DNA of 64,000 nucleotides from Hymenobacter taeanensis (GTDB lineage: Bacteria; Bacteroidota; Bacteroidia; Cytophagales; Hymenobacteraceae): positions 3,813,001 through 3,877,000 of the forward strand of contig NZ_CP053538.1 of assembly GCF_013137895.1 (NCBI RefSeq). The letters run 5' to 3'. The stretch's first letter is position 1. The number at the start of each line of letters is the position of its first letter. The notes below the pieces were generated by a model that saw only the letters and a program-made list of their open reading frames with translations, was not told where the DNA came from and searched no databases. This document shows, in pieces, positions 34,391 to 42,493 of this stretch. The translations under genes were made by a program, and so were the position numbers.

Positions 34391-34427
34391 CGAAACACCA
34401 TTTACTTCCACCTTTCCAGCCAGCTAC

Positions 34428-34832
34428 GTGAAGAGTCCCCGTCTGACTTACTTGTTGCTCAGCATCAATACTATTGTTCTAGGCCTATGCTCGCGCCGTT
34501 ATGGGGCTTGGCTACCTGGCTGGCTTGCCGCCTACGCCGGTGACACTCTCTGGGCCCTGCTAGTATTCTGGCTTCTGAGCCTGGGGTGGCCTAGGGGCAC
34601 AGCCAAATCACGGGCGCTAGCAGCCCTTGGCTTCTCTTATCTGATTGAGCTAAGCCAGCTCTACCACCCAGCCTGGCTAGAAGCTGCCCGCCATAGCACA
34701 CTAGGTGGCCTACTGCTAGGCCACGGCTTTTTGTGGAGCGACTTACTTTGCTACACTGTGGGCGTACTACTTGGCTATGTAGCAGGCTACTGGTTGGAGC
34801 TAAAAGCATTGCCGCCGATAGTGACGCGCTAG
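34428..34832 (+). CDS. DUF2809-family membrane protein
   Basis: A 134-residue protein with four hydrophobic segments, including YLLLSINTIVLGLCSR, a second with GDTLWALLVFWLLSL, and LGGLLLGHGFLWSDLLCYTVG near the C-terminus. The pattern R-Y-G...GDTLWALLVF, SYLIELSQLYHPAWL and SDLLCYTVGVLLGY is typical of DUF2809. No biochemical role is known for the family. The start is GTG at 34428; a short AT-rich divergent spacer lies upstream. Confidence 0.82.
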   Translation: MKSPRLTYLLLSINTIVLGLCSRRYGAWLPGWLAAYAGDTLWALLVFWLLSLGWPRGTAKSRALAALGFSYLIELSQLYHPAWLEAARHSTLGGLLLGHGFLWSDLLCYTVGVLLGYVAGYWLELKALPPIVTR

Positions 34833-34882
34833 GCGGGCTACTATCGGCGGCGGCAAGGAGGCTTATACTAAATATTGCTACG

Positions 34883-36283
34883 TTACTCTACTTTCTTCTT
34901 AGGCTCCGGCTTAGTTTCCTTGGCTACCCAAATTGACTTTTGGTTAACGAATTCCCGAATGCCCAGGTAGGACAGCTCGCGCCCGTAACCCGACTTTTTA
35001 ACGCCCCCAAACGGCATTTCCGGCGACGACTTCACCAGGCTATTCACGAACACAGCACCGGCCTCCACGCGGCGCGCCAGTTCCTCACCGCGCTTGGGGT
35101 TTTCCGTCCAGATGGAGGCACCCAGGCCAAAACGCGAGTCATTGGCCAGCCGAATGGCATCGTTGGCGTTCTTCGCTTCCAGAATAATAGCAACCGGCCC
35201 GAAGAATTCTTCCTCGTAGGCGCGCTGCCCGGGTTTTACATTGCTCAGCATTGTGGGCCGGAAGAGGGCAGTGCCAGGTTTGCTCTGGCCTCCAAACAAT
35301 TCTACTTTAGCACCCTGCTTCACGGAGTCCTCTACTTGCTGAGTTAGCTCATCGGCCAGGTCGGGGCGGGCGAGGGGGCCATACTGGGTAGCCTCATCGA
35401 GCGGGTCGCCGGTACGGAAAGCCAGCAGGTGGGTTTTCATCTTTGAGATGAACTCCTTTAGTATAGGTTTCTCTACAATGAAGCGCTTGGCGGCAATACA
35501 GCTTTGACCAGAGTTAATCATGCGCGCCTGGGCGGCAGTTTTGGCAGCCTGTTCCAGGTCGGCATCGGCCAGCACAATAAAGGCATCGGAGCCACCCAGC
35601 TCCAACACTGTTTTCTTGATTTCGCGGCCGGCGGTGGCGGCCACCTGGGCACCCGCCGGTTCTGAGCCCGTCAGGGTTACGGCCTTTACCCGGTCGTCTT
35701 CAATCAGCTTAGTAACCAGCTCAGAGCCAATGAGCAGCGTGCGGAAGGTTGCAGGCGGAAATCCTGCATCATGAAAGATTTTTTCCAGTGCCAGCGCACA
35801 CTGTGGCACATTGGAGGCGTGCTTAAGCAGGCCAACGTTGCCGGCCATGAGGGCGGGGGCGGCAAAGCGCACCACCTGCCAGAACGGAAAGTTCCAGGGC
35901 ATTACGGCCAACACAATCCCGATGGGCTCGTGCGAGATAAAGCTGTGTTGCGCCTCCGTCTTGATTTCTTCATCAGCCAGGAAGCCCTCGGCGTGGTCAG
36001 CGTAGTAGTCGCAGGTGAGGGCGCACTTCAGCACCTCGGCCCGGCCATCTACAATGGGCTTTCCCATTTCTATGGCCATCATCCGGGCCAGCTCATCTTG
36101 CCGCTCCCGCAGCAACGTGGCCGCGCGGTGCATGAGTTGGCTGCGGTGAGCGAAGGAAGTGGTGCGCCACTCAGCGGCGGCGCGGTGCGCCTGGCTAACT
36201 ATACGTTCAGTTTGAGCCCAGCTGAAGGCGCGGAAGCGCCGCTCAATGCGGCCGGTGTAGGGGTTAAACGACTCGATTGCCAT
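34883..36283 (-). CDS. NAD(P)-dependent aldehyde dehydrogenase (succinate-semialdehyde type)
   Basis: A 466-residue aldehyde dehydrogenase. VLELGGSDAFIVLADADL contains the catalytic Glu (in ELGGSD), SGQSCIAAKRFIV holds the nucleophilic Cys, and PWNFPFWQVVRFAAPALMAG is the conserved cofactor region. Overall it is closest to the NAD-dependent succinate-semialdehyde dehydrogenase group, which oxidises succinate semialdehyde to succinate, but substrate assignment within this superfamily is weak. The Lys/Pro-rich tail (ETKPEPKKKVE) is unusual. No pathway partner is adjacent. Confidence 0.85.
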   Translation of the reverse strand: MAIESFNPYTGRIERRFRAFSWAQTERIVSQAHRAAAEWRTTSFAHRSQLMHRAATLLRERQDELARMMAIEMGKPIVDGRAEVLKCALTCDYYADHAEGFLADEEIKTEAQHSFISHEPIGIVLAVMPWNFPFWQVVRFAAPALMAGNVGLLKHASNVPQCALALEKIFHDAGFPPATFRTLLIGSELVTKLIEDDRVKAVTLTGSEPAGAQVAATAGREIKKTVLELGGSDAFIVLADADLEQAAKTAAQARMINSGQSCIAAKRFIVEKPILKEFISKMKTHLLAFRTGDPLDEATQYGPLARPDLADELTQQVEDSVKQGAKVELFGGQSKPGTALFRPTMLSNVKPGQRAYEEEFFGPVAIILEAKNANDAIRLANDSRFGLGASIWTENPKRGEELARRVEAGAVFVNSLVKSSPEMPFGGVKKSGYGRELSYLGIREFVNQKSIWVAKETKPEPKKKVE

Positions 36284-36471
36284 GGAAAATTAACAAGTGG
36301 GTGTGGGCGCCGCTACGGAGGAGCTACGCTCAGGCAAAACAACTAGAGGGGGGAAGGGGTTGGCACCTGCGTCTGGCTTGCAACTACGCTCCGGTAGTGT
36401 GCGTAGCACCTGAGCCGTCCAAGCCCCACCGTAATTTTACGCGGTTACGCTTGGAATAAAGGCGAATCATG

Positions 36472-36479
36472 TACTTTCG
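36472..36479 (+). promoter_or_regulatory. -7-like element before the ECF sigma gene
   Basis: TACTTTCG resembles TAnnTTTG with one change near its end and lies 54 bases before the GTG start at 36533. The following hairpin would lie at the very start of the transcript. Confidence 0.4.
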
Positions 36480-36481
36480 TC

Positions 36482-36502
36482 CCATCCAGGGGGTGGTTTT
36501 TT
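36482..36502 (+). promoter_or_regulatory. Terminator-like hairpin in the sigma-factor leader
   Basis: CCATCC (36482-36487) pairs with GGGTGG (36491-36496) across a three-base loop AGG, followed by six T (36497-36502). The last part, GGGTGGTTTTTTAC, is identical to the corresponding part of the 46874 hairpin. It ends about 30 bases before the start codon. Confidence 0.5.
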
Positions 36503-36532
36503 ACGCCGTTCCCGTTCCCTTAGTTGCTGCCT

Positions 36533-37090
36533 GTGTCTGCTACTACACCAGAGTCTGCCGCTCTCGCAACCGAAGAACTGCTCGTGCAGCGTCTGCGCGA
36601 CCGTGACGAGGCGGCCATGACCATCTTTTACGACAAGTATTCGGCTGCTCTTTACGGTGTGATCTTTCGCATTGTCAAGAAAGAAGAAATTGCTGAGGAC
36701 GTTTTGCAGGAAGCCATGGTAAAAATCTGGCATTCGTTTCCGTCCTACGATGCCGATAAAGGCCGTTTATTCACTTGGGTGATGAATGTGTGCCGAAATT
36801 TAGCCATCGACAAAATCCGGTCCCGACAGTACCGCGTAAGTAGTCGTACGCAGCCCATCGAAGATAGTGCAGCGCTGCGCGAGGCCGCCGAACCCACGTT
36901 CCGGCCTGAGCACATTGGCCTGCAGGAGATGACGCGCCAGCTGAACCCGGAACAGCGGCAAATCGTTGACCTGCTTTATTTCGGCGGATTTACGCAAAGC
37001 GAAGTGGCAGAAGAACTCAGTCTTCCGCTTGGCACGGTAAAGACCCGTGCCAGAGCGGCTATTAAGGTCCTTTCTAAATTGATTCGATAA
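36533..37090 (+). CDS. RNA polymerase ECF sigma factor
   Basis: A 185-residue protein with sigma region 2 (FYDKYSAALYGVIFRIVKK and DVLQEAMVKIWHSF, then VMNVCRNLAIDKIRS) and region 4 (FTQSEVAEELSLPLGTVKTR, the -35-binding helix-turn-helix). It belongs to the RskA-controlled RpoE-like group. The start is taken as GTG at 36533 (MSATTPESAAL); a TTG at 36524 would add three residues. The anti-sigma factor follows two bases after its stop, so they are coupled. It probably directs a stress response, and its own leader hairpin may add control. Confidence 0.92.
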   Translation: MSATTPESAALATEELLVQRLRDRDEAAMTIFYDKYSAALYGVIFRIVKKEEIAEDVLQEAMVKIWHSFPSYDADKGRLFTWVMNVCRNLAIDKIRSRQYRVSSRTQPIEDSAALREAAEPTFRPEHIGLQEMTRQLNPEQRQIVDLLYFGGFTQSEVAEELSLPLGTVKTRARAAIKVLSKLIR

Positions 37091-37092
37091 TC

Positions 37093-37968
37093 GTGAATAT
37101 TCAGGAATACATCGAATCTGGAATTCTCGAGGAATACGCCCTGGGTGTATTGGACGAGGCCGAGCGCCCCACGGTGGAGCGTATGGCGGCCCAGCACCCG
37201 GAAATTCGTCGGGAGCTGGATGAGATAACGCGCGGTCTGGATTTCTATGCCGAGGCTCACGCCGTTACGCCTCCCGCTGGGATGCGTGAACGGGTGCTGA
37301 GCGGCTGGCAACAGGCAATTCAGCAAACTCCGGTGCAGCCTCTGGCCGCCCCGGTTATGCAGGCCTCGGCACCTGAGCCCGTGGCTGCAGAAGAAGTTCA
37401 TACTGGCGGAGTGGTGCGGCAGATGCCTACTGAAGAAAGCAATACCGGCCGCACACGGTGGCTGATTGCCGCTTCGGTAGCGCTGCTTATGCTGAGCGCC
37501 CTGGGGAATTTCCTGCTTTATAACCGGCTCAAGGAAACCGAAGCTAACCTGGAGGTTGCACAAACTGAGCAGTCTCGGTTTGCTGCTACGCAGCAGGCCG
37601 CCCTTAATGAGCGCGACCAGCAACTACGGGTATTGCGTAATGAGGCCTTCCGGGCGGTGGAGTTAAAAGGCACGCCTAAAGCGCCCGATGCGCTGGCCCG
37701 TGTGTACTACAATCCCCAATCGAAGGCGGTTTACGTAGATGTTCGCAACCTGCCCGCCCTGCCCGAAGGCAAGCAGTACCAACTGTGGGCTCTCGATAAC
37801 GGGAAGCCTGTAGATGCAGGGGTACTGGCCGTTGCTACCGCAGCCGGCGATAGTATTCAGCAGATGAAGGACATTGCCAGCGCCCAGGCCTTTGCCATGA
37901 CGGTAGAGCCAGTGGGTGGCAGCGCAAGCCCAACCCTCACCACCATGACCGTGCTTGGCAACATCTAG
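37093..37968 (+). CDS. RskA-type membrane anti-sigma factor
   Basis: A 291-residue protein. The N-terminal zinc-finger-like anti-sigma helical region (YIESGILEEYALGVLDEAER, residues 5-25, followed by EMAAQHPEIRRELDEI-like sequence) precedes one membrane segment (LIAASVALLMLSALGNFLLY, near 118-138), a short coiled coil, and a C-terminal RskA domain with YQLWALDNGKPVDAGVL. It would hold the sigma factor at the membrane until released. The start codon is GTG. The stop lies in CTAGGCCA (37965-37972), and a terminator follows. Confidence 0.88.
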   Translation: MNIQEYIESGILEEYALGVLDEAERPTVERMAAQHPEIRRELDEITRGLDFYAEAHAVTPPAGMRERVLSGWQQAIQQTPVQPLAAPVMQASAPEPVAAEEVHTGGVVRQMPTEESNTGRTRWLIAASVALLMLSALGNFLLYNRLKETEANLEVAQTEQSRFAATQQAALNERDQQLRVLRNEAFRAVELKGTPKAPDALARVYYNPQSKAVYVDVRNLPALPEGKQYQLWALDNGKPVDAGVLAVATAAGDSIQQMKDIASAQAFAMTVEPVGGSASPTLTTMTVLGNI

Positions 37969-37985
37969 GCCACTCGGTAGTTAAT

Positions 37986-38025
37986 AGAGGAGCGAGCTGC
38001 CTTGGGTGGTTCGCTCTTCTTTTTT
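37986..38025 (+). terminator. Intrinsic terminator after the sigma/anti-sigma operon
   Basis: A ten-base stem AGAGGAGCGA (37986-37995) with TCGCTCTTCT (38011-38020), one G-T wobble, followed by a T6 run (38020-38025). Confidence 0.8.
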
Positions 38026-38100
38026 AGCGCTCTTACATACCGAAAAGAGGAAAGTTATTGCGTAAACTGCATCCCTAACAATTCCTCACGGCTCAATATT

Positions 38101-38652
38101 TTGCACGGACTAGTTTTTACCCTTCTCAAGCGTTACGTTCAAACCCAGTACGACCATAGCACCTGGGTTCGGCTTTTGGAGGCTGCTAACCTTACAGCCG
38201 CCGACTTTGATCATAAGCAGGTGTACCCCGATGAGCACATGTATGCGCTCGTAGGCCAGGCCGCCCAAATGACGGGCTTATCGGCAGATGAGCTCCACGA
38301 AAAATTCGGGGAGTACCTGGTGCCTGACCTCATGTATATGTATAAGCGGCTGGTACAGCCTGAGTGGAAAACGCTGGACATGATTGAGCACACAGAAAAC
38401 ACTATGCACCGGCAGGTGCGCAGTGAACATACTGAAAACGCTCCGCCCGTATTAGAGGTATCCCGCATTTCGCCCACTGAACTGTTCATCGACTACAAGT
38501 CGGAGCGGCGGATGGGGGCCTTAGCTGTGGGAATCGTACGTGGCCTGGCCACTTATTTTGAGGAGGCTGACCAGATTATAGTTGAGCCCACCACCAGTGA
38601 AAACGGAGAACAGGTACGTATCCGCGTGCGGCAGGTGCCCGCACAGAGCTAG
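38101..38652 (+). CDS. Stand-alone H-NOX haem NO/O2-binding protein
   Basis: A 183-residue protein with the length and landmarks of an H-NOX domain. It begins HGLVFTLLKRYV, directly matching the usual MHG start of the family, which makes the TTG at 38101 the likely start codon. His103 (in TENTMHRQV) fits the proximal haem ligand, and FIDYKSERRMGAL carries the Tyr132-x-Ser134-x-Arg136 propionate-binding motif. It would sense NO (and possibly O2) and signal to a partner. No histidine kinase or cyclase is adjacent; the next genes form an arsenosugar cluster. A longer frame from 38002 overlaps the terminator and is rejected. Confidence 0.9.
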   Translation: MHGLVFTLLKRYVQTQYDHSTWVRLLEAANLTAADFDHKQVYPDEHMYALVGQAAQMTGLSADELHEKFGEYLVPDLMYMYKRLVQPEWKTLDMIEHTENTMHRQVRSEHTENAPPVLEVSRISPTELFIDYKSERRMGALAVGIVRGLATYFEEADQIIVEPTTSENGEQVRIRVRQVPAQS

Positions 38653-38717
38653 AGCTATCAACCTTCTCAGTTTCCCCTTCTCCATTTAATGCCTTAACCG
38701 GCAGCCACTACCTAGTC

Positions 38718-39056
38718 ATGGAAAAAAGCACGTATTACAACCCCGCCGACCTGGCCAAATTTGGCAACATCACGGAGTGGCAGTCTGAAATGGGCAATAA
38801 GTTTTTTTCTTACTACGCTGAGGTGTTCAAAGATGGTGCTCTCTCTGAGCGAGAGAAAGCCCTGATTGCCCTGGCCGTGGCCCACGCCGTGCAATGCCCT
38901 TATTGCATTGATGCCTACACGACCGACTCGCTCCAGAAAGGGGCCGACGAAGCCCAGATGATGGAAGCAGTACATGTGGCGGCAGCTATTAAAGGCGGCG
39001 CCGCATTGGTTCATGGCGTGCAGATGATGAACAAAGCCAAGGAACTATCCATGTAA
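38718..39056 (+). CDS. Arsenosugar-biosynthesis-associated peroxidase-like protein (AhpD/CMD fold)
   Basis: A 112-residue carboxymuconolactone decarboxylase-like protein. The AhpD-type redox motif is AVQCPYCIDAYT (CxxC), with the supporting helix LSEREKALIALAVAHA. Family TIGR04169 members occur beside the radical SAM protein ArsS and sometimes carry selenocysteine at the first Cys; here it is a normal Cys. The gene lies 79 bases before arsS. A role in redox protection or in delivering an arsenic intermediate is inferred from its neighbourhood. Confidence 0.82.
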   Translation: MEKSTYYNPADLAKFGNITEWQSEMGNKFFSYYAEVFKDGALSEREKALIALAVAHAVQCPYCIDAYTTDSLQKGADEAQMMEAVHVAAAIKGGAALVHGVQMMNKAKELSM

Positions 39057-39135
39057 TTCCCCAAGTTGGTGAGTAAGCGCCAAGTCAAGCCGCCAACCTA
39101 ATGAATGCACGTAACCTCGTGCTCAGTACCCGTTT

Positions 39136-40185
39136 ATGAAATCACTCCACGCTCGGCAAGCTCCCCTCGCCGATACGGGCTATCAGCTGGCTGTGCTGTC
39201 TCAGGCTGAGGCCGCCGGGGCCCACTTTCCAGCTTTTGCACATAAGTTGCGTGAAAGTGGGCTCCTGCCTCTGCGCCCTACTGGCTTGGCGGTCATGCAA
39301 ATCAATGTGGGCAAGATGTGCAACCAAACCTGCCGCCACTGCCACGTAGATGCTGGCCCCGACCGGACGGAAATCATGACGCGCGAGACCATGCAGCTCT
39401 GCCTGGATGCGCTGGCCCAAACGGATATTCCGGTAGTTGACCTAACCGGGGGTGCCCCTGAAATGAACCCCGATTTCCGGTGGCTGGTGGAACAGATTTC
39501 GGCTCTGGGCCGGGAGACCATCGTGCGCTGCAACCTCACCATCATTGTAGCCAACAAGAAGTACCACGACCTGCCTGAGTTCTTTGCCCAACACCGGGTA
39601 CGAGTAGTTTCATCATTGCCGCACTTCTCAGCGGGCCGTACCGATGCCCAACGGGGTGAAGGCGTGTTTGAGCGCTCTATCAGGGCACTGAAAATGCTGA
39701 ATGCCGTGGGCTACGGAGTAGAAGGATCAGGCCTGTCGCTGGATTTGGTGTATAATCCGGCCGGGGCGTTTATGCCGGGTAGTCAGGCCAGCTTAGAGCG
39801 CGAGTTTAAGCAGCGCCTGGGCAGGGAGTATGGGATTGTGTTTAATAGCTTGCTTACCATCACCAACTTACCGGTTAGCCGGTTCATGGAGTATTTGCTG
39901 GAAACCGGCAACTACGAGAGCTACATGGAGAAGCTCATTGCGGCCTATAACCCCGTAGCGGCGGCCAACGTGATGTGCCGGAGCACACTCAGCATTGGGT
40001 GGGACGGGCAGCTGTACGACTGCGACTTTAACCAGCAGCTTGACTTGCTGGTGGCTTCTACCGCTCCTCAGCACATCCGCGACTTCAACGAAGCTGCCCT
40101 GAGTGAGCGAAGCATTGTCATCAACCAGCACTGCTACGGCTGCACGGCGGGAGCCGGCTCCAGTTGTGGCGGGGCTACAACCTAG
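39136..40185 (+). CDS. arsS: Arsenosugar biosynthesis radical SAM protein
   Basis: A 349-residue radical SAM protein. The [4Fe-4S] motif CNQTCRHCHVDA has Cys62, Cys66 and Cys69, followed by the SAM-binding VDLTGGAPEMNPDF. The C-terminal region ends in HCYGCTAGAGSSCGG, a Cys-rich tail typical of the TIGR04167/ArsS family, where some members have selenocysteine. ArsS joins 5'-deoxyadenosyl to dimethylarsenite to form the arsenosugar precursor. It is flanked by the peroxidase-like, rhodanese and TIGR04282-type genes, which are its usual company. Its stop lies in CTAGGCC. Confidence 0.9.
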   Translation: MKSLHARQAPLADTGYQLAVLSQAEAAGAHFPAFAHKLRESGLLPLRPTGLAVMQINVGKMCNQTCRHCHVDAGPDRTEIMTRETMQLCLDALAQTDIPVVDLTGGAPEMNPDFRWLVEQISALGRETIVRCNLTIIVANKKYHDLPEFFAQHRVRVVSSLPHFSAGRTDAQRGEGVFERSIRALKMLNAVGYGVEGSGLSLDLVYNPAGAFMPGSQASLEREFKQRLGREYGIVFNSLLTITNLPVSRFMEYLLETGNYESYMEKLIAAYNPVAAANVMCRSTLSIGWDGQLYDCDFNQQLDLLVASTAPQHIRDFNEAALSERSIVINQHCYGCTAGAGSSCGGATT

Positions 40186-40196
40186 GCCGTTTAAGC

Positions 40197-40760
40197 GTGC
40201 TACAAGCAACAACATTGGGCCTGCGTAACGGCCGCATAGTGCTGGGTGTGCTGCTGTGGCTGGTGGCCAGCACCAGCGCCTGCAGCCAAGCCCCGCAAAC
40301 CCCCGATAACCATGCCATGACGGCCTATGACCGTATGCTTAGCCTGCTGTATAAGCAAACTGTGCCTACCATTCAGCCGGCGCAGCTTGCCGAAACCCTG
40401 CGCCAGAACCCCAATGGTGTAGTGCTGCTTGATACCCGCAGCCCCGAGGAATACCAGGTAAGCCACTTACGCGGCGCCCGGTTTGTGAACTACGATGCCT
40501 TTCAAACCGCCACTTTTCAGGATGTGCCGCGCAACCTACCGGTAGTAGTGTATTGCACGGTGGGTGCGCGCAGTGAGCAGGTCGGAGCCCGCCTCCGGAG
40601 CTTAGGCTTTCAACACGTGAGCAACCTCTACGGCGGTATTTTTCAGTGGGTAAACGAAGGCCATGCCGTATACAACCAAGCAGGCCCGACCCCAAAGGTC
40701 CACCCGTATTCGGCTCTGTGGCGGCCCTGGCTTAAACGTGGCGAGGCAGCATATAAATAA
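40197..40760 (+). CDS. Exported rhodanese-like protein
   Basis: A 187-residue protein. A signal-like segment (GRIVLGVLLWLVASTSACS, lipobox-like TSAC) precedes a rhodanese domain with the active-site loop VVYCTVGARSEQVG (catalytic Cys) and LLDTRSPEEYQVSHLRGARF. It should transfer sulfur or act on a sulfur/arsenic intermediate. The GTG at 40197 is taken as start; an upstream TTG at 40164 overlaps arsS by 22 bases. Close spacing to arsS suggests co-transcription. Start placement is uncertain. Confidence 0.78.
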   Translation: MLQATTLGLRNGRIVLGVLLWLVASTSACSQAPQTPDNHAMTAYDRMLSLLYKQTVPTIQPAQLAETLRQNPNGVVLLDTRSPEEYQVSHLRGARFVNYDAFQTATFQDVPRNLPVVVYCTVGARSEQVGARLRSLGFQHVSNLYGGIFQWVNEGHAVYNQAGPTPKVHPYSALWRPWLKRGEAAYK

Positions 40761-40823
40761 AACCCATACCGCAGCTGGTAGCTTAGACCTATTAACCTGC
40801 AGTACCGCTCCCCAATTTCTACT

Positions 40824-41477
40824 TTGTCAGCAGACCTCTCCAACTCCCAAATTTCAACGCTTACCTCCCAGCAGGAGGACCTGGTGGTTTTTGCCCGTTA
40901 CCCGGAGCTGGGCAAAGTAAAAACCCGGCTGGCAGCCGGCGTAGGGCCGGAGCGGGCGTTGCAGGTGTACCGCGAGTTGCTGGCCCACACCCAGGCCGTA
41001 ACGAAGCAACTGCCGGTCAGGAAGTGGCTGTGGCTGGCTGAAGCAGGTCTGGGTGCTGACCGCTCTGATCCGTGGGTGGGCTACCAGCGGCTACCTCAAC
41101 CCGCCGGCGACCTGGGTCACCGGATGCAGTCGGCTTTTGCCCACGCGTTTGCTGAGGGCGCAACGGCCGCAGTTATAATCGGTACTGATTGCCCTGGCCT
41201 CACCACCGAGCACCTGCAGGAGGCCTACGCCGCCCTGCGCACCCATGATCTGGTGCTGGGCCCCGCCACCGATGGCGGCTACTACCTGCTGGGTATGAAG
41301 CAGGTATGGCCAGTCCTGTTTCAAAACAAGCAGTGGAGTACCGCCTCCGTGCGAGCCGATACGCTGGCCGATGCTCAGCGGCTGGGCCTGCAAGTGCGCC
41401 TGCTGCCAGAGCTGCAAGACGTAGACACCGCCGACGACCTGGCGGCGTGGCAAGTGACTCAAAAAGCGGAGAGCTGA
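40824..41477 (+). CDS. TIGR04282-type arsenosugar biosynthesis glycosyltransferase-like protein
   Basis: A 217-residue nucleotidyltransferase/GT-A-like protein. The signature DLVVFARYPELGKVKTRLA near the N-terminus, VIIGTDCPGLT (DxD-like metal site) and GPATDGGYYLLGM identify the TIGR04282 family (DUF2064), found with ArsS. It may add the sugar-phosphate head group in arsenosugar formation, but activity is not proven for the family. The start is TTG at 40824, although TACTTTG at 40820 looks like a promoter element, so a later start is possible. Confidence 0.82.
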   Translation: MSADLSNSQISTLTSQQEDLVVFARYPELGKVKTRLAAGVGPERALQVYRELLAHTQAVTKQLPVRKWLWLAEAGLGADRSDPWVGYQRLPQPAGDLGHRMQSAFAHAFAEGATAAVIIGTDCPGLTTEHLQEAYAALRTHDLVLGPATDGGYYLLGMKQVWPVLFQNKQWSTASVRADTLADAQRLGLQVRLLPELQDVDTADDLAAWQVTQKAES

Positions 41478-41517
41478 ACACTTTCGGGCGTAATACGCGT
41501 ATGGAAGCCCGTCTGCC

Positions 41518-42493
41518 ATGTCGTATCAGCTCATGTATCACGTAAAAAGTGTATCCGTTAGAATGCTATTATTGGCCCTGAGTGGCCTAGCGGCGGCGTG
41601 CGCTTCTGACAATAAGGAGAATAAGCAGCAGACTGCGTCGCCGAAAGCGGCCGGGGTATCTACGGACCACGTGCTTACGCGCCGCGGCGGCGCTTTCAAT
41701 CTGCAGTGGGCCATGGATACGCTCTGGGAAGATGGCCTGGCGGAAGTAGCTACCTACGCGGCGGAGCGGGTGGTGTATGGTGAGGCCCGCAAATTTGACT
41801 ACACCATTATTACGGTGAAGGAGGAGTTTAACGAGCAGTACAACGTTAAAACCAACGACTACCAGCGCAAGGATGGGTTTCCGGTGATGAAGGTGAATGA
41901 GTTTTGCGCCATCCCGACGGATAACTACCCCTACCATTACCTCACATCGTTGTTTTTTCCGCCGCGACCAGCCTACCATTTTGCACAAGATGACCTCATC
42001 CTCTCAGGAGTGGTGCGGCAACACGTTTAAAGCCATCATTGACGAAGGGCTGCATTACAACCAAAGCTATAATTCCTACTGGGACGGGCAGGGGGCCGGG
42101 CGGCGGCAGTTGCGGCGGCCCGCTTTGTTTGAGGATGCCCTGCCGTACGTACTGCGTACCATGCGCTTTGAGCAGAAGTCTTCCTTTACGGTGCCGCTCT
42201 ACGAGCTACAGCAAACCAGCCAGGCCAAGCCCCCGGAGCTATATAAAGCGTTGGTCATGACCGAAGAAGCGCACCCCTATGATACCACCGAGCCAGCCTG
42301 GCGCGTAACGGTGTCGTTGCAGGAGCAAAAGCAGAACGTGTATTGGTTTGCCAAGCGCTACCCCAACGTACTACTGCGGCAAACCACCTGGGACGGCCGC
42401 ACGCTGCTGCTCAAGCAGGTGCGCCGCTACGCCTACTGGCCCCAAACCAGTCCCGCTCCCGACTCTACCGCCGTAGGTCGGCCGCTGACTTAG
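41518..42493 (+). pseudogene. Frameshifted lipoprotein of the family often mis-named septum formation inhibitor Maf
   Basis: Two overlapping frames cover one protein. The first (41518-42030) starts with a lipoprotein signal (LLLALSGLAAACAS) and continues TLWEDGLAEVATYAAERVVY and PYHYLTSLFF. The second (reading on from about 41959, to 42493) contains MTSSSQEWCGNTFKAI, which in relatives follows directly. The switch falls at a six-T run, 41953-41958; removing one T restores the reading frame LFFRRDQPTILHKMTSS. So the gene has a one-base insertion, or the run was mis-sequenced, or slippage corrects it. The family is a secreted Bacteroidota lipoprotein of unknown function, not a true Maf nuclease. 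It overlaps the convergent next gene by 29 bases. Confidence 0.75.

Noticed and set aside
38002-38100. N-terminal extension of the H-NOX gene
   Set aside because: The extension overlaps the upstream terminator and the family begins at the HG motif next to TTG 38101.
41897-42493. Second frame as an independent gene
   Set aside because: It continues the protein family of the preceding frame and has no plausible own start; treated as the 3' part of a frameshifted gene.
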